In this document: one piece after another, positions 44,625-52,101 of the stretch | Layout of the letters: each line of letters begins with the position of its first letter | Numbering within the stretch: position 1 is the first letter of the stretch | Assembly: GCA_965247015.1 (NCBI GenBank) | Contig: CBDFGG010000004.1 | Coordinates: forward strand, 310,001 to 374,000 | From: JAIXWP01 sp965247015 | Lineage (GTDB): Bacteria > Bacteroidota > Bacteroidia > Flavobacteriales_D > Sanyastnellaceae | Direction: 5' to 3' | DNA length: 64,000 nt | Notes under the pieces: model-generated | What the model saw: only the letters and a program-made list of their open reading frames with translations | Told to the model about the DNA's origin: nothing | Databases searched by the model: none | Position numbers and translations under genes: made by a program

Positions 44625-44649
44625 ATTCTTGATTCAAAATTCGGGATTA
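44625..44649 (-). repeat. Degenerate family 1 fragment
   Basis: TTCTTGATTCAAAATTCGGG and a few more bases resemble the GATTC/TTCGGGATT units of the element at 42926-43535. It lies between the fbaA start and the family 2 array at 44661. The match is partial. Confidence 0.45.
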
Positions 44650-44660
44650 GTCCCTAGCAA

Positions 44661-44694
44661 TTATTTGTCACTTGTCACTTGTAATTTGTCATTT
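44661..44694 (-). repeat. TGACAA microrepeat array (family 2)
   Basis: On the minus strand this reads AAATGACAAATTACAAGTG, then ACAAGTGACAAATAA. It begins inside the last codon of the lipoprotein gene and supplies its TGA stop (44691-44689). Confidence 0.8.
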
Positions 44695-45165
44695 CCCATA
44701 GTACGCTTTCACCTCTTTCTCTAGCTCTTCCCATGTAGGGATTCCTTTGATCAATTTTGGTTGAGCATTCAATTTCGCTAGTGCAATTCCATACCCTTCG
44801 CTAACCCCTGCGGCGTAAACAACATAGAATTGATTTTCACTAACATTTATTTTAATATCATCTTCTTGTGAAGTGTAGGCCTGAATACCCATTGCCTCTA
44901 ATTTTTTAATATAATCTTGAGCGTTCTGTTGGAAAGGAGTTCTATGTTTCATTACTTCCTCATTTCTCTCTGCTTTGAATTTATTCGCGCGTTCTCGGCT
45001 TGGTTCAAAAATGACTACTACTTCGCCGGTGGCTTTGAATACATTGTTGTCACCTACACCTGAAGCTGGCAAAGCTACTTCTGGTTTTGCAGGTGTACTT
45101 TCTTGTTTTTGCTCTCCGCATGAAAACAATGCGATGGCGAATACAGCGTATAATATTTTTTTCAT
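44689..45165 (-). CDS. Hypothetical lipoprotein
   Basis: A 158-residue lipoprotein (MKKILYAVFAIALFSCGEQK, lipobox LFSC). The mature part opens with a short linker and holds an unrecognised alpha/beta domain of about 120 residues with VVIFEPSRERANKFKAERNE and QFYVVYAAGVSEGYGIAL. The start lies two bases downstream of the stop of the next lipoprotein gene, so both are probably one transcript, possibly with alkB. The stop codon is inside a family 2 microrepeat. Function unknown. Confidence 0.7.
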   Translation of the reverse strand: MKKILYAVFAIALFSCGEQKQESTPAKPEVALPASGVGDNNVFKATGEVVVIFEPSRERANKFKAERNEEVMKHRTPFQQNAQDYIKKLEAMGIQAYTSQEDDIKINVSENQFYVVYAAGVSEGYGIALAKLNAQPKLIKGIPTWEELEKEVKAYYGK

Positions 45166-45167
45166 GA

Positions 45168-45773
45168 CTATCTAGCTGGGCTTAATGATCTGTTAGGATT
45201 TACGGTGATGGTATCAGACTTAGCTTGCTGCTCTTTTTCCATCACTTTGATTTTTTCTTGGCTACTTTCTGCTTCCATCACACTGTCTCGTTTCGCGTCT
45301 TTCGCTATCTTCAATTCTCTGAAGTATTGTGTATTGACATCTTTTCCTAACGCTAAACTTATTTCGTAATCTAATTCGTTTTTACCAAGTAACTCTTTTG
45401 CGCTCACAATGTCTTTTCCGGGATAGTAGAATGCTAATACAGCTTCATTTTCTAAAAACGAAAACTCCTTTTGAGAAAATTCGCCGAAGTAATCTGTAAA
45501 GACTACACTTTTTGAATTGATTAAGCGCACAGAGACGCTATCCTTGTTGAAGGCCATATTCATCCCTTTTACATATTCTTCGATTTGTCGGATCGAATCT
45601 TCAGTGAGAGTGATTCCATTTACATCCGCCATTAAATAAGGGTTTACCAATACACAAGGACCATCGATAACTAGTCCGTTATCGCCTTCAACAATTGTAG
45701 CCATCCGTTTTGTTCTTTCTTGCTTGCAAGAAAGAAGCGCGGCTGAGATAAAAAGAAAAATTAAAACACGCAT
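45168..45773 (-). CDS. Hypothetical lipoprotein
   Basis: A 201-residue lipoprotein starting MRVLIFLFISAALLSCKQER, with lipobox LLSC. The mature domain includes VDGPCVLVNPYLMADVNG-like sequence (exactly IDGPCVLVNPYLMADVNGI) and a charged C-terminal helix rich in Lys and Glu. No family is recognised. The frame extends to 45836 and would overlap alkB, but the ATG at 45773 gives a proper lipoprotein signal. It lies 37 bases after alkB and two before the following lipoprotein gene. Confidence 0.68.
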   Translation of the reverse strand: MRVLIFLFISAALLSCKQERTKRMATIVEGDNGLVIDGPCVLVNPYLMADVNGITLTEDSIRQIEEYVKGMNMAFNKDSVSVRLINSKSVVFTDYFGEFSQKEFSFLENEAVLAFYYPGKDIVSAKELLGKNELDYEISLALGKDVNTQYFRELKIAKDAKRDSVMEAESSQEKIKVMEKEQQAKSDTITVNPNRSLSPAR

Positions 45774-45810
45774 AAGCTTGATTAAGGAAGGCAAATATAA
45801 CAGAATGCTG

Positions 45811-46842
45811 TTATGATGCTGTTGCTTTTCTAGCAAGTTTGTTCATCACCCGAAACCACAATGGCGGAACCATTGCTAGCAGCATCATGGCTGGATAGCC
45901 TGCAGGAAGATCTGAAGCATCATCGGTAGTATCCAACAATTGGTAGTGCTTGCTTGGCGTAGAATGGTGATCGCTGTGTCTCGTGAGCTCAAACAACACA
46001 AGACGTCCGATGATGTAATCGCTATTCCATGAGTGAACGGGGGTCACATCTTCATATCTAAACTCATTCACTTTCTTTCGCATTAGGCCGTAATGCTCCA
46101 CATAATTCACTGTTTCCAAGAGAACGATTCCCAAAACTGCTGCAGAGAAGAATAGCAACAAGGCCTGTAACCCGAATGCTATAAAAATGATGACTAAGAA
46201 GCTTACTTGAACTAACTGATACTGTAGCATTTCATTGCTCAAACTCCACACTTTCAACTTTTTTCTTGATCGTTCCTTCTCAACGATTCGCCATGAGTTT
46301 CTCCAAGAACCATAGATGGTTCTTATCCAGAAAAAATAAAGCGTCTCTCCATAGCGCGCCGTAGCTGCATCTTCCGGAGTGCCCACATTACGATGATGAC
46401 CTCTGTTGTGCTCAATAAAAAAATGCAAGTACAATGATGAAGTGAGCAAACATTTCGAGACAAATTGGCCTGATTTACTCACGCGGTGTCCCAGCTCATG
46501 GGCTACATTTATTCCATAGACTCCGCACATTAAGCCCATCGCTAGCGTCCGACCAGTCATCGTAACAGCGCTAACCTCATTATTTTTTACCAAGAATAAA
46601 AACCAAATGAGCAAAGAAAAATGGATGAAGACTGTGGAATAAATAACTACATCGTACAAAACACTTTTTTGTGCTTGTTGAACCGCCGCCTCGCTGAGAT
46701 TCGTATTGTCTTTTCCCAATAAAAACTCGACCAACGGAAGAATACCAAAAGACACAACCATCGGCAAAAATGTTAGCCATTCATAAGATAGAAATGAAAC
46801 AACGACTGTGGCAGGAATAAGATAGGAAAGAAAGTATTTCAT
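45811..46842 (-). CDS. alkB: AlkB-type alkane 1-monooxygenase
   Basis: A 343-residue integral membrane di-iron enzyme with four to six helices. All AlkB histidine boxes are present: HELGHR (115-120), EHNRGHHRNVGTPEDAATAR (box 2 at 145-151) and RHSDHH (288-293). The AlkB-specific NYVEHYGL lies at 246-253, which separates it from ordinary fatty acid desaturases. AlkB oxidises terminal carbons of medium-chain alkanes using electrons from rubredoxin. No rubredoxin gene is present in the window. A perfect 8-base palindrome overlapping an exact -7 element lies just upstream. Confidence 0.88.
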   Translation of the reverse strand: MKYFLSYLIPATVVVSFLSYEWLTFLPMVVSFGILPLVEFLLGKDNTNLSEAAVQQAQKSVLYDVVIYSTVFIHFSLLIWFLFLVKNNEVSAVTMTGRTLAMGLMCGVYGINVAHELGHRVSKSGQFVSKCLLTSSLYLHFFIEHNRGHHRNVGTPEDAATARYGETLYFFWIRTIYGSWRNSWRIVEKERSRKKLKVWSLSNEMLQYQLVQVSFLVIIFIAFGLQALLLFFSAAVLGIVLLETVNYVEHYGLMRKKVNEFRYEDVTPVHSWNSDYIIGRLVLFELTRHSDHHSTPSKHYQLLDTTDDASDLPAGYPAMMLLAMVPPLWFRVMNKLARKATAS

Positions 46843-46845
46843 GCA

Positions 46846-46872
46846 TTGTGTAGTTGGTGCTACACAAATCTA
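46846..46872 (-). promoter_or_regulatory. alkB promoter with overlapping operator-like palindrome
   Basis: On the minus strand, TAGATTTG (46872-46865) is an exact -7 element. It overlaps TTGTGTAG-CACCAA-CTACACAA (46867-46846), a perfect eight-base inverted repeat ending three bases before the ATG. A repressor bound here would block both transcription and the translation start. Confidence 0.55.
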
Positions 46873-46903
46873 ATAAAACAACTCCTTAAACAGAAATTGA
46901 GTA

Positions 46904-47950
46904 TTAAGAATTTAGGCGATAGCCAAAAGTAAAGTGATTGCTCGGTCCAGCGATATTGTAGATCGCACGACCGTATGATAATTCGATTTTCTTCACTTTG
47001 AAAAATACTCCAAAGGAGAAGCCCGACATTCCAGGTTTGTTTTCAATGGCGAGCTCTTGTCTTCTTCGATAGTTATAGGCCATTTGAAATTGGAATTTTT
47101 CTGAAAGTAAAAACTCAACTCCCAAAATAGCGTGACGCATTGCTTTGTCACCAAATTCAAAATTGCGCGTGCTTACTTCTTCTCCCGTTAGTGGATCGGT
47201 AGTAGTGCTGCCGCTTTCACCCTCATAAGTGAGATCCCATTGCTGGAGATTTTCTAGTGTCAAAGAGAATCGAAATGGCGCGTGCTGTGGTTTCTTTGAA
47301 ATACCTACTTGAATTTCGAAGGGCAATTTTTCTCGATTATCCGCAGTAAATGTTTTGACTTGTGTACCAAGATTTTTAATAACGCCACTGATGGTCCAAT
47401 TCTTTACAGGATTGTGGTAAGTTGCTCCAGCATCAATAGCAAATGCGAGTGAATTGTATTCTGCAATGTTTGCATACAATGTTTTGAAACTCGCACCAAT
47501 GCTCCACAAACTGTCGTACTGATAACCCGCACCAATATTGAGCATATAGTCACCCGCTGAAAAAGTTCCGATCGAATTTCCCAAAGCATCGTACTCATTC
47601 ATTTTTCCATGAGAAATGAATTGAATATTCGCAGCTAGAGTAAGATCTTTCTTGAGGTGATGAGCATAGGCTGCGTGACCGAAGTTGGTTTTTGCAAAAT
47701 AATCAACATAGCTCAGCGCCATCATTCCATGCATGGAGCTATCGATTAATGATGGATTTGCATTCGCCAGATTCACGTCACCATCTTTCGATGAAATAAA
47801 GTTTCCTCCCATCGCCGCGACGCGTGCAGCGGGTTGAATATTCAACCCATTGAAAACAGTCTGTCCTCCGATTTGTGCCATAGCAGCATTACACAAGAAA
47901 CCTAAAGTAATTAGGAAAAAAGTGCGTGGAATAAAATTGCTGCTATTCAA
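46904..47950 (-). CDS. porQ: Type IX secretion system protein PorQ-like
   Basis: A 348-residue outer-membrane beta-barrel of the PorV/PorQ class. A signal peptide (FFLITLGFLCNAAMAQ) is followed by the family opening IGGQTVFNGLNIQPAARVAAMGGNFIS, here split as IGGQTVFNGLNIQ and PAARVAAMGGNFIS. Alternating hydrophobic strands continue to a C-terminal FGYRLNS. PorQ and PorV are FadL-like barrels needed for T9SS cargo release or attachment. The N-terminal pattern fits PorQ better than PorV, by recall. It lies 56 bases after the TPR-like lipoprotein gene. Confidence 0.75.
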   Translation of the reverse strand: MNSSNFIPRTFFLITLGFLCNAAMAQIGGQTVFNGLNIQPAARVAAMGGNFISSKDGDVNLANANPSLIDSSMHGMMALSYVDYFAKTNFGHAAYAHHLKKDLTLAANIQFISHGKMNEYDALGNSIGTFSAGDYMLNIGAGYQYDSLWSIGASFKTLYANIAEYNSLAFAIDAGATYHNPVKNWTISGVIKNLGTQVKTFTADNREKLPFEIQVGISKKPQHAPFRFSLTLENLQQWDLTYEGESGSTTTDPLTGEEVSTRNFEFGDKAMRHAILGVEFLLSEKFQFQMAYNYRRRQELAIENKPGMSGFSFGVFFKVKKIELSYGRAIYNIAGPSNHFTFGYRLNS

Positions 47951-48006
47951 TGTTCAAAGGGGTTTAGAAAAAAATGAGGCGCCCGAACAACGGGGCAATT
48001 GTTCTT

Positions 48007-48558
48007 TTATTGTGCTGGTTTATTTTGCCCTTCCAGGAACTTAATCAGATCATCTCCCTGCATATCTATCAGAGCCAGCGCGCTTTTCGCTTGTTCTGCC
48101 CAAAATGATTCTGGATACACTTCGATGGTTCTGTTGTACATCTTCTTGGCATTGGGAATATCCTTTAATCCATTTTCATAAATGAATCCAATCAAGTAAA
48201 GTGCGTCGGGTCTTTTAGGAGCTGTTTTGAAATTATCATAATAGGCCTCCAACATTTTGATTGCTTGGTGATGCTTACCCACTGCGGTGGCAATATTGGC
48301 ACCTTTGAAAAGGAATTCAGCAGAAGTCGTATCCGAACTATTCATATTGTAATAGTCCTGATATGATTTGACCAATTTATTTGCAAGCGCTTTATCCAAT
48401 AGGCCTTGGTTTCCATTCATTACTTTTTCCAAAGAATCAATGGTCGCCTTCATCGTGGCTCTTTTCTGCTCTGCTGCAAAAGCGATGGGGTCTTTTTCGC
48501 TTGATTCACCACACGCAAAAAATGCTATCGTTATAAGTAAAAAAAGAAATTTCTTCAT
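48007..48558 (-). CDS. TPR-like lipoprotein
   Basis: A 183-residue lipoprotein (KKFLFLLITIAFFACGESS, lipobox FFAC). The mature part is helical. Two TPR-like repeats, KHHQAIKMLEAYYDNFKTAPKRPDALYLIGFIYE in pieces such as HHQAIKMLEAYYDN and AKKMYNRTIEVYPESFWAEQ, resemble the C-terminal domain of BamD/CpoB-type proteins. The function is probably scaffolding in the envelope. It starts six bases after the def stop, so the two are likely co-transcribed. Confidence 0.68.
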   Translation of the reverse strand: MKKFLFLLITIAFFACGESSEKDPIAFAAEQKRATMKATIDSLEKVMNGNQGLLDKALANKLVKSYQDYYNMNSSDTTSAEFLFKGANIATAVGKHHQAIKMLEAYYDNFKTAPKRPDALYLIGFIYENGLKDIPNAKKMYNRTIEVYPESFWAEQAKSALALIDMQGDDLIKFLEGQNKPAQ

Positions 48559-48564
48559 GCTCGT

Positions 48565-49128
48565 CTACTTTGGGAATTTCATTCGGTACGCTACATCCAC
48601 ATCGCCTATAGAGATATCATTGAGTTTTCCTTTGAGCAATGTTTTTTTGAAAGCATTCAAATGCTCAGTGAAGAGGACACCTTCGATGTGATCATATTCG
48701 TGCTGCACTACGCGCGCGCAAAACCCATCTAATTCCTCTTCATAAAGATCCCAATTCTCATCATAATATTCGATGCGCACGATTGGCTTTCTGAAAACCT
48801 CTTCGCGAATATTTGGGATAGATAAGCAACCTTCTTCGAACCCCCATTCTTCACCTTCTTCTTCAAAAATAATGGGGTTGATAAATACTCTTTTAAAATC
48901 AGCACAATCAGGATCTCCGTCTTCTCCTTCTGCGAATGGAGTAGCATCCACTACGAAAAGGCGTATAGACTTGCCTATTTGCGGAGCTGCGAGACCAACG
49001 CCGTGAGCGTTATACATGGTCTCAAACATGTCATTGATTAATTCTTTTAGACCAGGATAATCGGGAGTGATTTCCTCTGCCTTCTTCTTCAATACTGGGT
49101 CGCCGTATGCTACAATCGGATAAATCAT
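48565..49128 (-). CDS. def: Peptide deformylase
   Basis: A 187-residue enzyme with the three def motifs: GVGLAAPQIG (G-x-G-L-A-A-x-Q), EEGCLSIP (E-G-C-L-S) and QHEYDHIEGVLF (H-E-x-D-H). These supply the Cys and two His metal ligands and the catalytic Glu. It removes the formyl group from new proteins at the ribosome. The start at 49128 (MIYPIVAYGDPVLKK) fits the family; the ten codons upstream to 49158 do not. Confidence 0.94.
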   Translation of the reverse strand: MIYPIVAYGDPVLKKKAEEITPDYPGLKELINDMFETMYNAHGVGLAAPQIGKSIRLFVVDATPFAEGEDGDPDCADFKRVFINPIIFEEEGEEWGFEEGCLSIPNIREEVFRKPIVRIEYYDENWDLYEEELDGFCARVVQHEYDHIEGVLFTEHLNAFKKTLLKGKLNDISIGDVDVAYRMKFPK

Positions 49129-49245
49129 GCAGCAAATATACGGTTTTCTCAAGTGCACATCTTCCTATCGAGTGATTGACAAATTGAATTTTGCTTTTTG
49201 CAATAAAAACGCAAAAACACAAAAATTGCACGATTAAGGCAAAAG

Positions 49246-52101
49246 CTAGAAGGATGGTAATTTTACAATCCAATTTTCTCCATTCGAGTGATGTATCATC
49301 ATGATATACACTCCATCTTCATTTGGTAGCGCTACTGCGCCGCTTTGCAGTGATTGGGAAATGAGCTTGCCATCTACTGAGAAAAGAGATAATTCGAAGT
49401 TTTCGCTTGATAAAATTCTAAACATTCCTTCTTCTAAGCGCCATTGAAAAGGTAAGTCAGCAAGTTCTGTTACCGAGGATGGCATATAGAATTCGATTGC
49501 TATTTGGCAACCGTTTGCGTCTTGTAATATCCAATTGTATTCACCTTCCCCGACAACGAAAGATAGTGGTTGCTCAAAGACTTCACTTTCTTCATCTGCA
49601 CCTATGATCTGATAAGGCGGCACTCCCCCTGTCGCAGTTATAACAACATTTGGAGCGTTCTTGCTAAACACTTGAACTTCTCCTTGTAAGGGCTCTGGTT
49701 CTCCAATAGCAACACTGGTAGACGTTTCACAACCGTTCCCGTCAGTCGCTTCAATTAAATAATTTCCGGCTGGCAAGTTGGGCCAAAAACCATCGTTGGT
49801 CATTAAAGGAGAACCGGGCTCATCAAGGTTTGTCAGATTAAAAAAGAATGGATCATATCCATTAATAACTTGATCCAAGTAGATAACACCAGAACTTGTA
49901 TTTGCACAAATCACATCTTGTTCGCCAAAAACAAAATCGATTTCCGGAACATTTTCCACTTCCACATTCGAAGTAATTTCACAACCGTTTGCATCGAAAA
50001 ATGTCACAGTGTAAAGTTGTGGCGGGAGATTACCATATCCAAGCATCGTAGTGTGTTGCGTCACGTCTGTTCCTTCAGGATCAGTAATGATCCAATTGTA
50101 AGGAGCTGTTCCTCCTGAGAAATTTTCAACTACAATATTTCCCGAAGAATCATTTATGCAAATGACTGGTTGAGCATAAATATCTACCATGATTGGATCT
50201 GGACTATTGACTGTAAATCCACTTTGATAAATACAGCCATTGGTATGATTCATTACAAATGAGACCGTGCCTTCCCCGAGATTGCTGTAGGTCCAGGATG
50301 TCTCTCCAAATGTCCCACCTTCTAGGCACCATTCCGCGGTGTTAGAATTAATCTGCACTGCACCGTCTGAGGCCGCGCTGCATGAAGGCTCAAGAATGCT
50401 AAAAGACAGCTCTGGGTATGGGATTACATTCACTTCAAAAGCATGGGAAGTATAAGGCACACCGAACTCGTTATATGCGGTCAATTGATAAACGCCTGAG
50501 GTTGTAATTTCAATGTTGCCTTCGGTAGTGCCATTTGACCAGAGATAAGAGTTGAATTCACTCGGAACAATGGTGAATGATTCTCCCTCACAAAATTCAA
50601 TACTTGTTTCGGTGAAAACACTTCCATCCTGATCAAACAATGTAAGCTCATCATTTGCACCTTCGACTAAGTAAAGAATCGATCCTTCCGAAATATTCAC
50701 ATAATAATCCACTTGTCCACTCAACCAGTGAAGCTCTAAAGAATCGATTTGTGTGGCCGTCCCTAGACCCAAAATTTGCCACTGCGAATCCTGATTAAGA
50801 TACCCATCCCCCGCACGGGTGTAGCGTATATTCTGATTTCCATTTATCCAATACTTAATCAATGTTCCTATTCCATCGCGGTTTGAAGCTGTGCCTTCTA
50901 AATCAATTTTAACCCAATTATTTATAGGAGAACCCAGATTCTTATAAAACTCGCTCTTATATCCTGTATGTGCGTTGGTGATGATATCATAAAACCCGTC
51001 ATTGTTAAAATCGCCCTTGGCCGCGCTGTAGGACCATTGCGTGAAGCTTTCACCGATAATATTTTGATTGGTAAAACCGCCGAGTGTATTTATAAAGAAC
51101 GGCGGCAAGTCTCCCGCTTGAGCCTGATTATTTATGAATAGATCTTCCCATGAATCATTATTTATATCGATCCATAATGCACCCCATGAAAATCGGAACA
51201 ATTCCATATTCAACGTTGCAGCAATGTTGCTGTAAGATCCGTTGCCGTTTCTTCTCCAAAAATCATTTCCAAGATCGGCCGTATTGGTGACATAAAAATC
51301 AAAGTCGCCATCGTGGTCATAGTCTGCAAACGATGTAGACATGGAGTTAGAATAAATGCCCAATCCTTTCGCAATCGCTTGATTCGAGAAATAATCCGTT
51401 TCGTTGATATAGTAGCCGTCGTATGGAGGTCTATCATTAGCGACATGTAGATCTTGATCGCCATCAAAATCAAAGTCCATAAATGTTCCTTGAAAACTAT
51501 AATCGCTATCCACTCCGACTCCCATAATATCCGACACATCCGTGAAAGAAGTTCCACCATTGTTTCTAAACAACATATTTTCTTTAGCGAGTCCAGCTTC
51601 ATATGTGGCTATGAAAAGATCCAGCCAACCATCGGCATTATAATCTCCCCATGTTGCACCAAAGAATTCTTGCTTGGCGGCATTTTGCAATCCGACCGAA
51701 TTGGTGACATCCACAAAATTCCAATCACCATCATTTCGAAATAATTTACACGAGTCGTTTAGAACAGTGAAGAATAAATCAGGGTCACCATCATTATCAT
51801 AATCCCCCCAAAGGGCCATTTTCCCTTCCCCAGGGCAGGGTGCAATACTTCTATCATGAAAGTCTGTACCATCGCTTACAAAACATAGCACTGAATCGCC
51901 AGTCAATGGGATAGTAATATCATCCAAACCGTCTTGATTTACGTCATAAAAACTTACACCGCTCCCATAAAATCTTTCCGGTAGATAGAGCTGCCTATTT
52001 AGTAATTCTGAGCTGCGTTGCATGGATTGTGCCTTGATAGATGAGACGCACAGTACAACTTCTACTATGAATACAATTGATATGTAAAAAAATCTCATCA
52101 T
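49246..52101 (-). CDS. VCBS/ASPIC-UnbV repeat surface protein (second of a tandem pair)
   Basis: A 951-residue exported protein. After the signal peptide (FFYISIVFIVEVVLCVSSIKA) come about seven VCBS repeats (DVNQDGLDD, DYDNDGDPD, DFDFDGDQD, DYDHDGDFD). An ASPIC/UnbV domain lies near residues 390-480 (NWVKIDLEGTASNRDGIGTL). It is followed by SprB-like or Ig-like modules (GNGCETSTSVAIGEPEPLQG) and a C-terminal domain like T9SS signals but without the usual YPNP. Its ATG overlaps the TGA of the paralogue upstream by four bases, so the pair is coupled. Confidence 0.83.
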   Translation of the reverse strand: MMRFFYISIVFIVEVVLCVSSIKAQSMQRSSELLNRQLYLPERFYGSGVSFYDVNQDGLDDITIPLTGDSVLCFVSDGTDFHDRSIAPCPGEGKMALWGDYDNDGDPDLFFTVLNDSCKLFRNDGDWNFVDVTNSVGLQNAAKQEFFGATWGDYNADGWLDLFIATYEAGLAKENMLFRNNGGTSFTDVSDIMGVGVDSDYSFQGTFMDFDFDGDQDLHVANDRPPYDGYYINETDYFSNQAIAKGLGIYSNSMSTSFADYDHDGDFDFYVTNTADLGNDFWRRNGNGSYSNIAATLNMELFRFSWGALWIDINNDSWEDLFINNQAQAGDLPPFFINTLGGFTNQNIIGESFTQWSYSAAKGDFNNDGFYDIITNAHTGYKSEFYKNLGSPINNWVKIDLEGTASNRDGIGTLIKYWINGNQNIRYTRAGDGYLNQDSQWQILGLGTATQIDSLELHWLSGQVDYYVNISEGSILYLVEGANDELTLFDQDGSVFTETSIEFCEGESFTIVPSEFNSYLWSNGTTEGNIEITTSGVYQLTAYNEFGVPYTSHAFEVNVIPYPELSFSILEPSCSAASDGAVQINSNTAEWCLEGGTFGETSWTYSNLGEGTVSFVMNHTNGCIYQSGFTVNSPDPIMVDIYAQPVICINDSSGNIVVENFSGGTAPYNWIITDPEGTDVTQHTTMLGYGNLPPQLYTVTFFDANGCEITSNVEVENVPEIDFVFGEQDVICANTSSGVIYLDQVINGYDPFFFNLTNLDEPGSPLMTNDGFWPNLPAGNYLIEATDGNGCETSTSVAIGEPEPLQGEVQVFSKNAPNVVITATGGVPPYQIIGADEESEVFEQPLSFVVGEGEYNWILQDANGCQIAIEFYMPSSVTELADLPFQWRLEEGMFRILSSENFELSLFSVDGKLISQSLQSGAVALPNEDGVYIMMIHHSNGENWIVKLPSF

